A stretch of DNA of 64,000 nt from Mycolicibacter senuensis (GTDB lineage Bacteria > Actinomycetota > Actinomycetes > Mycobacteriales > Mycobacteriaceae). The stretch spans positions 62,001 to 126,000 of the forward strand of contig NZ_LQPS01000025.1 in assembly GCF_002101885.1 (NCBI RefSeq), given 5' to 3'. Below the pieces are notes generated by a model. The model did not search any database, was not told where the DNA came from, and worked only from the letters and a program-made list of their open reading frames with translations. Both the position numbers and the translations under genes were made by a program. Positions 30,229-40,805 of the stretch are shown here, piece after piece. Each line of letters opens with the position of its first letter. The stretch's first letter is position 1.

Positions 30229-33200
30229 CTAGTCTCCGAATACCTTGCGCACCACGGCTTTCGCGCGACGCGTCACCCGCAGATAGTTGTCCAGGAACTC
30301 GCCACCGTCACCGTCGGGCCAGCCGGCGGCCACCGCCACCGCGTTCAGCGCACGCCCCGGCCCGGGCAGCTGGTCGGTCGGTTTGCCCCGCACCAGCACC
30401 AGCGCGTTGCGAGCCCGGGTCGCGGTCAGCCAGGCCTGCCGGAGCCGGTCGACGTCGTCTTCGTCGACCAGTCCGGCATCGGCGATAGCGTCCAGCGTCT
30501 CCAGCGTCGAGGTGTTGTGCAGCGCCGGGACATCGTGCGCGTGGCGCAGCTGCAGCAACTGCACGGTCCACTCGACGTCGGCCAGCCCGCCCCGGCCCAG
30601 CTTGGTGTGCGTGTTGGGATCGGCGCCCCGCGGCAGCCGCTCGGCGTCGACGCGGGCCTTGACCCGGCGGATCTCCCGCACGGCGTCGGCAGACACCCCG
30701 CCGGCCGGGTACCGGGTGCGGTCGACCATCAGCAGGAACCGGCGTCCCAATTCCACATCCCCGGCCACCCGGTGCGCCCGCAGCAACGCCTGGATCTCCC
30801 ACGGCTGCGCCCACTGGTCGTAGTAGGCCGCATACGAGGCCAGGGTGCGCACCGGCGGGCCGGTGCGGCCCTCCGGCCGCAGGTTGATGTCCACCTGCAG
30901 CGGCGGGTCGGCGCTGGCGGTGCCCAGCAGAGCCCGGACCTGCTCGGCGATCGAGGTGGCCCAGCGCACCGCGTCGGTGTCGCTGACCCCCGCCACCTGT
31001 TCGTTGGCCTCGCAGACGAACATCACGTCGGCATCCGAGCCGTAGCCGAGCTCGCGGCCGCCGAGCCGCCCCATGGCGATGACGGCGATCCGTGCCGGTG
31101 CCGACTCCGCCGGGTCGTCAGGCAGGTTGACCCGGATGATCGCGTCCAGGCTGGCCTGCAACACCGCCACCCACACCGACGTCAACGCCGCGCAGACGTC
31201 ACGGACATCGAGCATGCCGAGCAGGTCGGCCGAGGCGACCCGGGCCAGCTCGTGACGGCGCAGGCTGCGAGCGGCGGCGATCCCGCGCACCGGGTCTGCG
31301 TGGCGGGCCGCCGAGGCGATCAGTGCCCGCGCCACCGCGTCCGGTTCGGGGTCCAGCAGTTTCGGCCCGGACGGCCCGTCGCCGTAGGCCTGCAGCACAT
31401 CCGGCGCTCGTATCAACAGTTCCGGGATGTAGGCCGAGGTGCCCAGCACCCGCATCAGCCGCTTGGCGACGGCGCTGCTGTCGCGCAGGGTGCTCAGATA
31501 CCAGCGATGGGCGGCCAACGCCTCGCTGAGCCGCCGGTAGGCCAGCAGCCCGGCGTCGGGGTTGGGGGTGTCCGACAGCCAGTACAGCAGCTTGGGCAGC
31601 AGCACCGTCTGCACCCGGCCGCGGCGGCCGCTCTGGTTGGTCAGCGCCGCCAGATGCGTCAGGGCGTTCTGCGGCGCGTCATAGCCGAGCGCGGCCAGTT
31701 GCCGTTCGGCGGCGCCGGGCGTCAGACCGCCGGCCAGCTCGAGACCCGCGGGACCGACCGCTTCCAGCAGCGGCTGGTAGAACAGCTTGGCGTGCAGCCG
31801 CGATACCCGCACGTTCTGCGCTTTGAGCTCCTCGCGCAGCACTCCCAGCGCGTCGTGGCGGGCGTTCGGCCGGACGTGGGCCGAGCGGGCCAGCCAGCGC
31901 AACGCCTCGTCGTCGTCGGGCGGCGGCAACATGTGGGTGCGCTTGAGCCGCTGCAACTGCAGCCGGTGTTCGAGAAGCCGCAGGAACTCATACGACGCGG
32001 TCAGGGTGGCCGCGTCCTCGCGGCCGATGTAGCCCCCGGCGCCCAGCGCCGCCAGGGCGTCGACGGTGGACGCCACATGTAGCGACTCGTCGCCGCGGCC
32101 GTGGACCAGCTGCAGCAGTTGCACCGCGAACTCCACGTCGCGCAGCCCTCCGGTGCCCAGCTTGATCTCCCGGTCCCGGATCTCGGCGGGCACCAGCTGT
32201 GCCACCCGCCGGCGCATCGCTTGGACGTCGGCGACGAAATCGTCACGCTCGCAAGCGGTCCACACCATCGGCAGCAGCGCGTCGACGTAGGCGCGGCCCA
32301 GCTCGGCGTCGCCGGCGGCGGGGCGGGCCTTGAGCAACGCCTGAAACTCCCAGGTCTTGGCCCACCGCTGGTAGTAGGCGATGTGCGACTCCAGGGTTCG
32401 CACCAGCGCACCCTGCCGGCCCTCCGGTCGCAGCCCGGCATCCACTTCGAAGAACGCCTCACCCGCCACCGTCATCAGTTCCCCGGCGACCCTGCTGCTC
32501 ACCGCGTCGGCTTCCTCGGCGACGAAGATGACGTCGACGTCGCTGACGTAATTCAGTTCCCGCGCCCCGGATTTGCCCATCGCGATCACGGCCAGCCGCG
32601 GCGCGGCGGTGTCGTCTGCGCCGCACACGTGCTTCTCTGCCACCTGCAGCGCCGCGGCCAGCGCGGCGTCGGCCAGGTCGGCCAGATGCGCCCCGACGGC
32701 CACGAAGGGCAGCGTCGGCAGCGGCTCCACGGTGGGCGCGAGATCCAGCGCCGCCAACACCAGCAGCCGGTCGCGGTAGAGCACCCGCAGGCGCTCGACG
32801 TAGGCGCCGTCGGTCGTCTCGGCGATGGCCTCGGCGAACATGGCGCGCAACGCATCCGCCGACGGCAGGGTGATCACACCGTCGGACGCACCGTCGGCAC
32901 CCTCCGGGCTCGCCAACAGCTTCCACGACTGCGGGTGGGTCAGCAGGTGATCCCCCAGTGCCAGCGAGGACCCCAGCACCCCGAACAGTCGCCCGCGCAG
33001 CCCGCGATCGACCAGCAACGCCGCGCTCAGCTCGGCCCAGTCGATTCCCGGCGCCTCCGACAGCCGGACCAGCGTGCGCAGGGCGACGTCGGCGTCGGGT
33101 GCTCGCGACAGCGCCCAGAGCACGTCGACGTGCGGTTGGGTGTAGGTGCTGTACCAGCCCAGTGCCGTCAGGTCCGCGGCGGCGTACCGGTCGACCAAAC

Positions 33201-33252
33201 CGAGCCGCCCGACGCTGGGCAGCTTGCGGCGCTGCGCTCCCGGGTAGGCCAC
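30229..33252 (-). CDS. glnE: Glutamine synthetase adenylyltransferase/adenylyl-removing enzyme
   Basis: A 1007-residue GlnE (Mtb 994). It has the expected two nucleotidyltransferase domains: the N-terminal half with [20 protein letters not shown] (de-adenylylase type, about residues 227-246) and the C-terminal half with [20 protein letters not shown] (adenylylase, about 726-745). It is the switch that modifies Tyr406 of GlnA1. Start ATG 33252 gives [12 protein letters not shown] at the N-terminus as in Mtb. It is 12 bp after glnA2. Confidence 0.97.
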   Translation of the reverse strand: MAYPGAQRRKLPSVGRLGLVDRYAAADLTALGWYSTYTQPHVDVLWALSRAPDADVALRTLVRLSEAPGIDWAELSAALLVDRGLRGRLFGVLGSSLALGDHLLTHPQSWKLLASPEGADGASDGVITLPSADALRAMFAEAIAETTDGAYVERLRVLYRDRLLVLAALDLAPTVEPLPTLPFVAVGAHLADLADAALAAALQVAEKHVCGADDTAAPRLAVIAMGKSGARELNYVSDVDVIFVAEEADAVSSRVAGELMTVAGEAFFEVDAGLRPEGRQGALVRTLESHIAYYQRWAKTWEFQALLKARPAAGDAELGRAYVDALLPMVWTACERDDFVADVQAMRRRVAQLVPAEIRDREIKLGTGGLRDVEFAVQLLQLVHGRGDESLHVASTVDALAALGAGGYIGREDAATLTASYEFLRLLEHRLQLQRLKRTHMLPPPDDDEALRWLARSAHVRPNARHDALGVLREELKAQNVRVSRLHAKLFYQPLLEAVGPAGLELAGGLTPGAAERQLAALGYDAPQNALTHLAALTNQSGRRGRVQTVLLPKLLYWLSDTPNPDAGLLAYRRLSEALAAHRWYLSTLRDSSAVAKRLMRVLGTSAYIPELLIRAPDVLQAYGDGPSGPKLLDPEPDAVARALIASAARHADPVRGIAAARSLRRHELARVASADLLGMLDVRDVCAALTSVWVAVLQASLDAIIRVNLPDDPAESAPARIAVIAMGRLGGRELGYGSDADVMFVCEANEQVAGVSDTDAVRWATSIAEQVRALLGTASADPPLQVDINLRPEGRTGPPVRTLASYAAYYDQWAQPWEIQALLRAHRVAGDVELGRRFLLMVDRTRYPAGGVSADAVREIRRVKARVDAERLPRGADPNTHTKLGRGGLADVEWTVQLLQLRHAHDVPALHNTSTLETLDAIADAGLVDEDDVDRLRQAWLTATRARNALVLVRGKPTDQLPGPGRALNAVAVAAGWPDGDGGEFLDNYLRVTRRAKAVVRKVFGD

Positions 33253-33264
33253 GAGGCGTCCGGA

Positions 33265-34605
33265 CTAGAGCGCCAGGTAGTTCTGCAGCTCGTAGGGGGT
33301 CACGTGGCTGCGATAGTTCGCCCACTCCTGGCGCTTGTTGCGCAGGAAGAAGTCGAAAACCTGCTCCCCCAACGCCTCTGCGACCAGCTCGGAGTTCTCC
33401 ATCTCGGACAGCGCACGCTCCAGGGTGCCGGGCAGTTCCCGGTAGCCCATCGCCCGGCGCTCCTCGGGGGTCAGCGCCCACACGTTGTCCTCGGCCTCCG
33501 GGCCGAGCTCGTAGCCCTTCTCCACCCCGCGCAGGCCCGCGGCCAGCAGCACCGCGAAGGTCAGGTACGGATTGCATGCCGAGTCCGGGCTGCGCACCTC
33601 GACGCGCCGCGACGACGTCTTGTGGGGGCTGTACATCGGCACCCGCACCAGCGCCGACCGGTTGGAGGCACCCCAGGAGGCCGCGGTGGGCGCCTCCCCA
33701 CCGTGGATCAGCCGCTTGTAGGAGTTCACCCACTGGTTGGTGACGGCACTGATCTCGTTGGCGTGCTCCAGGATTCCGGCGATGAACGACTTGGCGACAT
33801 CCGAGAGTTGCAGTGGGTCGTCGGGGCTGTGGAAGGCGTTGACCTCCCCCTCGAACAGGCTCATGTGGGTGTGCATGGCCGAACCGGCGTATTCGCGGAA
33901 CGGCTTGGGCATGAACGACGCCCGCACCCCCTCTTTGAGCGCGATCTCTTTGATCAGGTAGCGGAACGTCATCACGTTGTCGGCCATCGACAGCGCGTCG
34001 GCGTAACGCAGGTCGATCTCCTGCTGGCCCGGAGCGTTCTCGTGGTGGCTGTACTCCACCGAGATCCCCATCGTCTCCAGCGCCTCGATCGCGTGCCGGC
34101 GGAAGTTGGCGGCCGAGCCGTGGATCGCCTGGTCGAAGTAGCCGGCGTCGTCGGCGGGCACCGGCGTGCTGCCGTCATAGGGACCGGGTTCGAGCAGGAA
34201 GAATTCGATCTCGGGGTGCACGTAGCAGGCGAAGCCCAGTTCCCCGGCCTTGGCCAGTTGCCGGCGCAGCACGTGCCGCGACGACGCCCACGCCGGCGAT
34301 CCGTCCGGCATGGTGATGTCGCAGAACATCCGCGCCGAGTACTGCCGGCCGGCGTCGGAGGTCCATGGCAGCAACTGGAACGTGGACGGGTCGGGGTGGG
34401 CGACCATGTCCGATTCGAAGACCCTGGCGAAGCCCTCGATCGCCGACCCGTCGAAGCCCACGCCCTCCTCGAAGGCACCCTCGAGCTCAGCCGGTGCGAT
34501 CGCGACCGACTTCAGGTATCCGAGGACGTCGGTGAACCAGAGCCGGACGAAGCGGATGTCGCGTTCCTCCAGCGTGCGGAGCACAAACTCCTTCTGACGG
34601 TCCAT
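33265..34605 (-). CDS. glnA2: Glutamine synthetase type I-alpha (GlnA2)
   Basis: A 446-residue glutamine synthetase, the same length as Mtb GlnA2. Motifs are GFDGSAIEGFARV, EIEFFLLEPG, the ATP motif FMPKPFREYAGSAMHTHMSL and SNRSALVRVP. It lacks the 25-residue insertion and the KDLYELPP adenylylation site of GlnA1, so it should not be a GlnE target. The frame is open upstream, but MDRQKEFVLRTLEER is the family start. It is first in the glnA2-glnE-thioesterase unit. Confidence 0.95.
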   Translation of the reverse strand: MDRQKEFVLRTLEERDIRFVRLWFTDVLGYLKSVAIAPAELEGAFEEGVGFDGSAIEGFARVFESDMVAHPDPSTFQLLPWTSDAGRQYSARMFCDITMPDGSPAWASSRHVLRRQLAKAGELGFACYVHPEIEFFLLEPGPYDGSTPVPADDAGYFDQAIHGSAANFRRHAIEALETMGISVEYSHHENAPGQQEIDLRYADALSMADNVMTFRYLIKEIALKEGVRASFMPKPFREYAGSAMHTHMSLFEGEVNAFHSPDDPLQLSDVAKSFIAGILEHANEISAVTNQWVNSYKRLIHGGEAPTAASWGASNRSALVRVPMYSPHKTSSRRVEVRSPDSACNPYLTFAVLLAAGLRGVEKGYELGPEAEDNVWALTPEERRAMGYRELPGTLERALSEMENSELVAEALGEQVFDFFLRNKRQEWANYRSHVTPYELQNYLAL

Positions 34606-34625
34606 ACCGCGAAGCGTAGCAGCGC

Positions 34626-36167
34626 TCAGCACTTCGCATCGGTCGGCGGCAACGTGCCGTCGATCAGGTAACGCGTGGCGAACCCGTCGACGCATTCGTT
34701 GCCCTGGAACACCACCGTGTGCTGGGTTCCGTTGAACGTCAGCAGCCCGCCGCGCAACTGTTTGGCCAGGTCCACACCGGCCTGATACGGGGTGGCCGGG
34801 TCGCGGGTGGTCGACACCACCATCGTCGGCGGCAGATCCGGCACCGAGATGGTGTGCGGCTCGCTGGTCGGCGGCACCGGCCAGAACGCGCAGGTGCTCA
34901 GCGGCGCGTCACCGGTGAACTTGCCGTAACTCATGAACGGCGCCAGCTCACGCGACCGCCGGTCCTCGTCGATCACCTTGGCGCGGTCGGTGATCGGCGG
35001 CTGGTCGACGCAGTTGACCGCCACCCGGGCGTCGGTCGCGTTGGTGTACTGGCCCTTGGCGTCGCGGCGCATGTAGAGGTCGGCCAGACTCAGCATGATG
35101 TCGCCGCGTCCGCCCGCCAGGTCCGACAGCCCGTCGTTGAGGTGCGTCCAGAACGTCGGCGAGTACAGCGCCATGATGGTGCCGACGATGGCGTCGCTGT
35201 AGGCGAGCCCGCGCGGGTCCTTGGTCTTGGCGGGCTTGTCCACCAGTGGGTCGACCAGGCTGTGGTAGACGTCGACGGCCTTGTCCGGATCGGTGCCCAG
35301 CGGGCACTCCGGCTCCTTGGCGCAGTCCTCCGCGAAGTCGTCGAAGGCGCCCTGGAACGCCTGCGCCTGGCGCAGGTCCTCCTCGATCGGGTCGGCGTTG
35401 GGGTCGACCGCGCCGTCGAGGATCATCGCGCGCACGTTCTGCGGGAAGGCCTCGGCGTAGGCCGAGCCGATCCGGGTGCCGTAGGAATATCCCAGATAGG
35501 TCAGCTTGTCATCGCCCAGCCCGGCCCGAATGGCGTCGAGGTCGCGGGCCACGTTCACGGTGCCGACGTTGGCCAGGAACTCCTTGCCGGTCTTCTCCAG
35601 GCAGCGCTCGACGTATTCCTTGGTCTCGTTCTCGATGCGCTCCACGCCCTCGGGGCTGTAGTCGACCTGGTTCAGCGCCCGCAGCCGGTCGTTCTCCTTG
35701 TCGGAGTTGCACCAGACCGCCGGGCGGCTCGACGCCACCCCGCGCGGGTCGAATCCGACCAGGTCGAAGTGCTCGCGGACCTTACGCGGCAGCGTGCTGA
35801 CCAGGCCCACCGCGGTCTCGATGCCGGATTCGCCCGGCCCGCCGGGATTGATCACCAGGGAGCCGATCTTGTCCTTGGTGGCCGGGAACCGGATCATCGC
35901 CAGCCGGGCCACGGCGCCCTCGGGGTTGGAGTAGTCGACCGGCACCGCGATGAATCCGCACTGGGCGTCGTCGGGCACTTTGATGTTGGTGTCGGCGGTG
36001 AAACGGCACTTGTCCCACTGCACCGGCTGGCCGACCCGCGGCGCGGCCAATACCGCATGTCCCGGCGTCATCTTGGTGCAGCTGCCGACCGTGAGCGCCG
36101 CCATCGCGATCGCGAGGCAGGTCAGAGTCGTGCGCGCGATCCTGTCGCGGCGGGTCGGCGGGGTCAT
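34626..36167 (-). CDS. hip1: Cell-envelope serine protease/esterase lipoprotein (Hip1/CaeA-like)
   Basis: A 513-residue alpha/beta-hydrolase lipoprotein. The signal peptide ends at Cys30 (LTVGSC). The oxyanion region is NPGGPGESG, the nucleophile Ser228 lies in LGYSYGTRIG, and the Asp (STTRDPATPY) and His (NGTQHTVVF) are in the C-terminal 70 residues. Mtb Hip1 (Rv2224c, 520 residues, Ser228) processes GroEL2 and alters host responses. Mtb has a tandem paralogue (Rv2223c); only one copy is present here. The gene ends 20 bp from the glnA2 start. Confidence 0.92.
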   Translation of the reverse strand: MTPPTRRDRIARTTLTCLAIAMAALTVGSCTKMTPGHAVLAAPRVGQPVQWDKCRFTADTNIKVPDDAQCGFIAVPVDYSNPEGAVARLAMIRFPATKDKIGSLVINPGGPGESGIETAVGLVSTLPRKVREHFDLVGFDPRGVASSRPAVWCNSDKENDRLRALNQVDYSPEGVERIENETKEYVERCLEKTGKEFLANVGTVNVARDLDAIRAGLGDDKLTYLGYSYGTRIGSAYAEAFPQNVRAMILDGAVDPNADPIEEDLRQAQAFQGAFDDFAEDCAKEPECPLGTDPDKAVDVYHSLVDPLVDKPAKTKDPRGLAYSDAIVGTIMALYSPTFWTHLNDGLSDLAGGRGDIMLSLADLYMRRDAKGQYTNATDARVAVNCVDQPPITDRAKVIDEDRRSRELAPFMSYGKFTGDAPLSTCAFWPVPPTSEPHTISVPDLPPTMVVSTTRDPATPYQAGVDLAKQLRGGLLTFNGTQHTVVFQGNECVDGFATRYLIDGTLPPTDAKC

Positions 36168-36398
36168 GACACCACATGCTGCCATGCACGCGCGGCCACC
36201 TCCCCGCACCCGGTCGCTCAGCGCGTGGCGTCGCGGCGTCCGCCCGCTGATCGGGCCGACCGGCTCGGGTGTGAGGAAATCCACTCCACCTGGTGCTTCA
36301 GCAGCACCGCCGCAGGTGGCACACTGGCTGATGTCAGACGACCCGGGGACCCTGGCTGAGGGCTTCGAGGATCGACCCGACCGATTCAAGGGACAACG

Positions 36399-37250
36399 AT
36401 GTCTGAGCACGTTTACGGCGCTCCGCGCGATCACGAATCCGAACCGGCCCGCATTGCTCCGCAGACCCGCGTTCATCATCTGCAACAGCTGAAGGGCGAA
36501 GGCCGCAAGTGGGCGATGCTCACGGCCTATGACTACTCCACGGCCCGGATCTTCGACGACGCCGGCATCCCGGTGCTGCTGGTGGGCGACTCGGCGGCCA
36601 ACGTGGTCTACGGCTACGACAGCACCGTGCCGATCTCGATCGATGAGCTGATCCCGCTGGTCCGCGCGGTGGTGCGCGGCGCCCCGCATGCGCTGGTGGT
36701 CGCCGACCTGCCGTTCGGCTCCTATGAGGGCGGACCGGCGGCCGCACTGGCCACCGCCACCCGCTTCATGAAGGAGGGCGGCGCCCACGCGGTCAAGCTG
36801 GAAGGTGGCGAGCGGGTGTCCGAGCAGATCGCGACGCTGTCCGCGGCCGGCATCCCGGTGATGGCGCACATCGGCTTCACCCCGCAGAGCGTCAACACCC
36901 TCGGCGGTTTCCGGGTGCAGGGTCGCGGTGATGCCGCCGAGCAGACCATCCACGATGCGATCGCCGTCGCCGAGGCGGGTGCGTTCGCGGTGGTGATGGA
37001 GATGGTGCCCGCGGAGTTGGCCACCCAGATCACCGGCAAGCTGACCATCCCGACCGTCGGGATCGGCGCCGGGCCCAACTGCGACGCCCAGGTGCTGGTG
37101 TGGCAGGACATGGCCGGCATGACCACCGGCAAGACCGCCCGGTTCGTCAAGCGCTTCGGCGACGTGGGTGCTGAATTGCGCCGTGCGGCAACGCAGTACG
37201 CCGGCGAGGTGGCAGCGGGAAGCTTCCCGGCCGAGGAACACTGCTTCTAG
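36399..37250 (+). CDS. panB: 3-methyl-2-oxobutanoate hydroxymethyltransferase
   Basis: A 283-residue PanB, the first step of pantothenate synthesis (ketopantoate from 2-oxoisovalerate and methylene-tetrahydrofolate). Motifs are [33 protein letters not shown] with metal-binding Asp, [15 protein letters not shown] and the EMVPAELA segment with the catalytic Glu. It is divergent from hip1 (231 bp apart). panC/panD are not in the window. Confidence 0.96.
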   Translation: MSEHVYGAPRDHESEPARIAPQTRVHHLQQLKGEGRKWAMLTAYDYSTARIFDDAGIPVLLVGDSAANVVYGYDSTVPISIDELIPLVRAVVRGAPHALVVADLPFGSYEGGPAAALATATRFMKEGGAHAVKLEGGERVSEQIATLSAAGIPVMAHIGFTPQSVNTLGGFRVQGRGDAAEQTIHDAIAVAEAGAFAVVMEMVPAELATQITGKLTIPTVGIGAGPNCDAQVLVWQDMAGMTTGKTARFVKRFGDVGAELRRAATQYAGEVAAGSFPAEEHCF

Positions 37251-37292
37251 AAAGCAGTATCCGGGTGGTCCGGGTGTGACAGGCTGGACTTC

Positions 37293-38708
37293 GTGTCCGC
37301 AGCCGACCCGAACACCTGTGCGTATCGCGAGGTGGAACGCAAGTTCGACGTTGACGCATCGGCGATCTCGCCGTCCTTCGACGCCATCGCCGGGGTCGCC
37401 GGCGTCGAACAGTTGCCGGCCCAGATTCTCACCGCGGTGTACTTCGACACGCCCGGCCACGACCTGTCGGCCCGGCGGGTCACCCTGCGCCGACGCACCG
37501 GCGGCCCCGATGCCGGCTGGCACCTGAAACTTCCTGCCGGGCCGGACACCCGCACCGAGGTGCGCGCACCCCTGGGCCCGGAGGTTCCCGACGACCTGCT
37601 CGACGTGGTGAGGGCGATCGTGCGGGATCGGCCGCTGGCACCCGTGGCAGAAATCCGGACCGCCCGCAGCGTGGTGGTGCTGCGCGACGATCACCGTGAG
37701 GTGCTGGCCGAGTTCTGCGACGACCACGTCACCGCATCGGCCGACGGCCCCGAGCACCGACAATCCGAACAGCACTGGCGGGAATGGGAACTGGAACTGG
37801 GCTGCGGCGACCTCGCGCTGCTGGACCGGTTGAGCAACCGGCTGCTCGACACCGGCGCCGGGCCGGCCGGCCACGCCTCCAAACTGGCCAGGGTGCTCGG
37901 CACGCCGGCGGTGGCCGCGCTCCCGACCGATCGCCTGCATCGGGCGCTGGCCAGGCAGATCGAGCACCTGCTGGTCGCCGATCGCGGGGTGCGCGCCGAT
38001 GCCGACGACGCCGTCCATCAGATGCGGGTGACGATCCGACGGATCCGCAGCCTGCTGCAGGGAGATTACAAGGCCGACGCCCCGTTGCTCGACGAATTGA
38101 AGGAACTGGGTGCGGTGCTCGGTGTCGCGCGCGACGCCGAGGTCCTGGCCCAGCGCTACCAGCAGGCCCTCGACGAACTGGCACCAGAACTGGTCCGCGG
38201 GCCGGTGCGCGAACGGTTGGTCGGCGGTTCGTTGCGCCGCTACCAGATTGGGCGACGGCGCAGCCTGGCCGCGATGCGCTCCCCACGCTACTTCCGGCTG
38301 CTCGACGGCCTCGATGATCTGATCAGCGCCCCTAGCGCCGCGCGGTCCGCCCCGGTGGACATCGCCTACCGGTGGCTGCGCAAATCGGTGAAGGCCGCCA
38401 AGACGGCCGCCGACCGCGACGCGGCCCTGCACCGGATCCGCAAGGCCGCCAAGCGGTTGCGCTACGCCGCGGCAGCAGCGAACAAGACGAAGATCGCCCG
38501 GCGCGCGAAGGCGATTCAAACCCTGCTCGGCGACCACCAGGACAGCGTGGTCAGCCGGGCACACCTGATCCAGCAGGCCGATGCCGCAGCCGCCGCCGAT
38601 GAGGACACCTTCACCTACGGGCTGCTGTACGCCCACGAGGCCGACCTCGCCGCGCGGAGCCGGGCGGTGTTACCTCGCGCCCTGCGCAAACTGAACCGGG
38701 CGATGTAG
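37293..38708 (+). CDS. CYTH-CHAD domain protein (Rv2226-like)
   Basis: A 471-residue protein. The N-terminal CYTH domain (about residues 12-195) starts with YREVERKFDVD, the ExExK triphosphate-binding motif. The C-terminal CHAD domain (about 215-465) is helical with conserved His/Arg/Lys: VHQMRVTIRRIRSLL, RIRKAAKRLRYAAE-like and LLGDHQDS. CYTH proteins act on inorganic triphosphate or related phosphates, and CHAD binds polyphosphate, so a role in polyphosphate or triphosphate metabolism is likely. GTG start. Confidence 0.9.
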   Translation: MSAADPNTCAYREVERKFDVDASAISPSFDAIAGVAGVEQLPAQILTAVYFDTPGHDLSARRVTLRRRTGGPDAGWHLKLPAGPDTRTEVRAPLGPEVPDDLLDVVRAIVRDRPLAPVAEIRTARSVVVLRDDHREVLAEFCDDHVTASADGPEHRQSEQHWREWELELGCGDLALLDRLSNRLLDTGAGPAGHASKLARVLGTPAVAALPTDRLHRALARQIEHLLVADRGVRADADDAVHQMRVTIRRIRSLLQGDYKADAPLLDELKELGAVLGVARDAEVLAQRYQQALDELAPELVRGPVRERLVGGSLRRYQIGRRRSLAAMRSPRYFRLLDGLDDLISAPSAARSAPVDIAYRWLRKSVKAAKTAADRDAALHRIRKAAKRLRYAAAAANKTKIARRAKAIQTLLGDHQDSVVSRAHLIQQADAAAAADEDTFTYGLLYAHEADLAARSRAVLPRALRKLNRAM

Positions 38709-38725
38709 GCGAAGCTGGGACCGCC
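38707..38725 (+). repeat. Dispersed 19-bp repeat after the CYTH-CHAD gene
   Basis: The second copy of the sequence found inside pepB at 18241-18259. It overlaps the last two bases of the TAG stop of the CYTH-CHAD gene. The 140 bases from here to 38850 hold no gene that I can support. Confidence 0.5.
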
Positions 38726-38850
38726 CCATGAACCGGGCTTGGTCACGTTTGTCGCTATTGAATCTGCCGCGTACCCACTGCGTACCGGTTGTCGCACATC
38801 AACACCGCCGCGGTGAAACACCGAATCGGCCAGCCGCGCTTGCTGGGCGC

Positions 38851-39312
38851 CTATCCCCCGACGGGTGTGCCCGCCAGTGCGTCCAGGACCCGATCGATGA
38901 ACCGGTCGGCGTGACCACGAAGGCTGTCGTTGGTGTGTTGGGTCGTGTCGACCTCGATCGGAGGCCCCGATGCGAAGCGCACCACCACTGCACGCCGGTA
39001 CGTCCGCTCCCCGAAAGCATCCGCCGAACCATAGGCGTTGACGGCGACCCCGGCGACCTGGCTCAGCGGCCGGATCACCGCAGCCAGATTCTGCTCCTCC
39101 GCAGCGTCCGCGATGTAGTCCAGCTGCCCGATCGCGTGCCCGTCGATCCACACGAGACGGCCCTGCTGATCTGGCAGCTTCTCGCGGGCGAAGCCTTCAA
39201 CCGGCCATCGCCTGACCAGCTCGCCGATCTGCTCAACCACGATCCTGGGCGGGCGCGACCAGTCCGGGAATACGTCCCTGGCTATATGCCGGAGTTGTTC
39301 TTCGTTCGCCAT
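38851..39312 (-). CDS. Hypothetical protein, 153 residues
   Basis: A single-domain protein I do not recognise. It starts MANEEQLRHIARDVFPDWSRPPRIVVEQIGELV and has a mixed alpha/beta pattern with VVVRFASGPPIEVDTTQH towards the end. An in-frame ATG eight codons upstream is an alternative start. It is convergent with the CYTH-CHAD gene. Its codon pattern is normal for the window, which favours a real gene. Confidence 0.6.
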   Translation of the reverse strand: MANEEQLRHIARDVFPDWSRPPRIVVEQIGELVRRWPVEGFAREKLPDQQGRLVWIDGHAIGQLDYIADAAEEQNLAAVIRPLSQVAGVAVNAYGSADAFGERTYRRAVVVRFASGPPIEVDTTQHTNDSLRGHADRFIDRVLDALAGTPVGG

Positions 39313-39632
39313 GGACGACAAAGTAGCCCCCATCGGGCCACGGTCGGCCGCAGGCGCGGTCGCCTGGCCGCCGCCGACCGACCGGGCCGGCCCCTCATTC
39401 ACTGTCGGCGTCATATTCGACGTCGTCGATCCGCGCTCGGGCTGCGGCCCGGTCAGATATCCGGCCAGGGCGCCGCCTGCCCCGTCTGCTCCACCTGGCG
39501 GTCCGTGAGGCCGAGCTGTGCTGCCCATTCCGGCGCGAACACGAGACAGGACTGCCAGGCCCACTCGGCGCCCCGGCGCATAGCGGTTGGTAGGGAAACC
39601 ACGGCTGCCTGTTGGAAAGCAGCGGGTTACAG
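39313..39632. other. 320-bp gap with a possible gene remnant
   Basis: No intact gene is supported. On the minus strand, a 42-codon ORF at 39581-39453 (MRRGAEWAWQSCLVFAPEWAA, then LGLTDRQVEQTGQAAPWPDI) ends in TGA. The next frame carries RAAARARIDDVEYDADSE ending at 39395. The two pieces read like one small acidic-tailed protein broken by a frameshift. The family is unknown to me and the remnant idea is weak. Confidence 0.3.
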
Positions 39633-39633
39633 G

Positions 39634-40027
<394 letters not shown>

Positions 40028-40079
40028 CTGATCACCGTACCGGCAAGCGTCGGCGCAGGCCAACCGGCATGATGGCGCC

Positions 40080-40805
40080 GTGGGAGCAAACGCGACAACA
40101 CCGTGGCGCAAACGAGTCGACGCCGGCGACTGGGACGCCATCGCCGCCGAGCTCGACGAATGCGGCGGCGCGCTGTTGCCCGGGCTGTTGACCGCGTCGG
40201 AGGCCGCGCGGTTACGGGGTGTCTACACCGACGACAAGCGCTTCCGCGCCACCGTCGACATGCAGCGCCACCGGTACGGGTCCGGCCAATACCGCTACTT
40301 CGCGGCGCCGACGCCGGAACCCGTCGATGCGCTCAAGCGGGCGCTGTATCCGCAGCTGCTGCCGATCGCCCGGGACTGGGCGGCCCGACAGCGGCGAGAG
40401 GCCCCCTGGCCGGACGACTTCGACGACTGGCTCGATCACTGCCACCGGGCCGGACAGACCAAGCCCACCGCGCTGATGCTGCGTTACGGTCAAGGTGATT
40501 GGAACGCACTGCACCGGGACCTCTACGGCGACTTGGTGTTCCCGCTGCAGGTGGTGATCAACCTCAGCGATCCGGCCGCCGACTACACCGGCGGGGAGTT
40601 CCTGCTGGTTGAACAGCGGCCGCGAGCCCAATCCCGGGGCACCGCAATCCAACTGCCGCAAGGCCACGGCTATGTGTTCACCACCCGCGATCGGCCGGTG
40701 CGCTCCACCCGGGGCTGGTCGACGGCGCCGGTGCGCCATGGCGTCTCCGCCATCCGCTCCGGCGAGCGTTATGCGCTGGGCCTGATCTTTCACGATGCCG
40801 CTTGA
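40080..40805 (+). CDS. 2-oxoglutarate/Fe(II)-dependent dioxygenase family protein
   Basis: A 241-residue protein with the double-stranded beta-helix iron site: His145 and Asp147 (NALHRDLYGD), His220 (APVRHGVSAIRSGER) and an Arg (226 or 230) for 2-oxoglutarate. The pattern YTGGEFLLVEQRPR between them is typical of prolyl-4-hydroxylase-like members. The substrate is unknown; some relatives modify proteins. It lies 52 bp after the rnpB 5' end on the other strand and overlaps the convergent methyltransferase by 16 bp at the 3' ends. Confidence 0.85.
   Translation: MGANATTPWRKRVDAGDWDAIAAELDECGGALLPGLLTASEAARLRGVYTDDKRFRATVDMQRHRYGSGQYRYFAAPTPEPVDALKRALYPQLLPIARDWAARQRREAPWPDDFDDWLDHCHRAGQTKPTALMLRYGQGDWNALHRDLYGDLVFPLQVVINLSDPAADYTGGEFLLVEQRPRAQSRGTAIQLPQGHGYVFTTRDRPVRSTRGWSTAPVRHGVSAIRSGERYALGLIFHDAA

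Noticed and set aside
32101..34671. An 856-codon plus-strand frame
   Set aside because: It is the antisense shadow of glnE and glnA2, with low-complexity Gly/Arg/His/Val composition and no domain.
34626..38636. A single minus-strand frame of 1336 codons
   Set aside because: Only the C-terminal ~513 codons resemble a known protein (Hip1). The rest runs antisense over panB and the CYTH-CHAD gene and is a GC-rich shadow frame.
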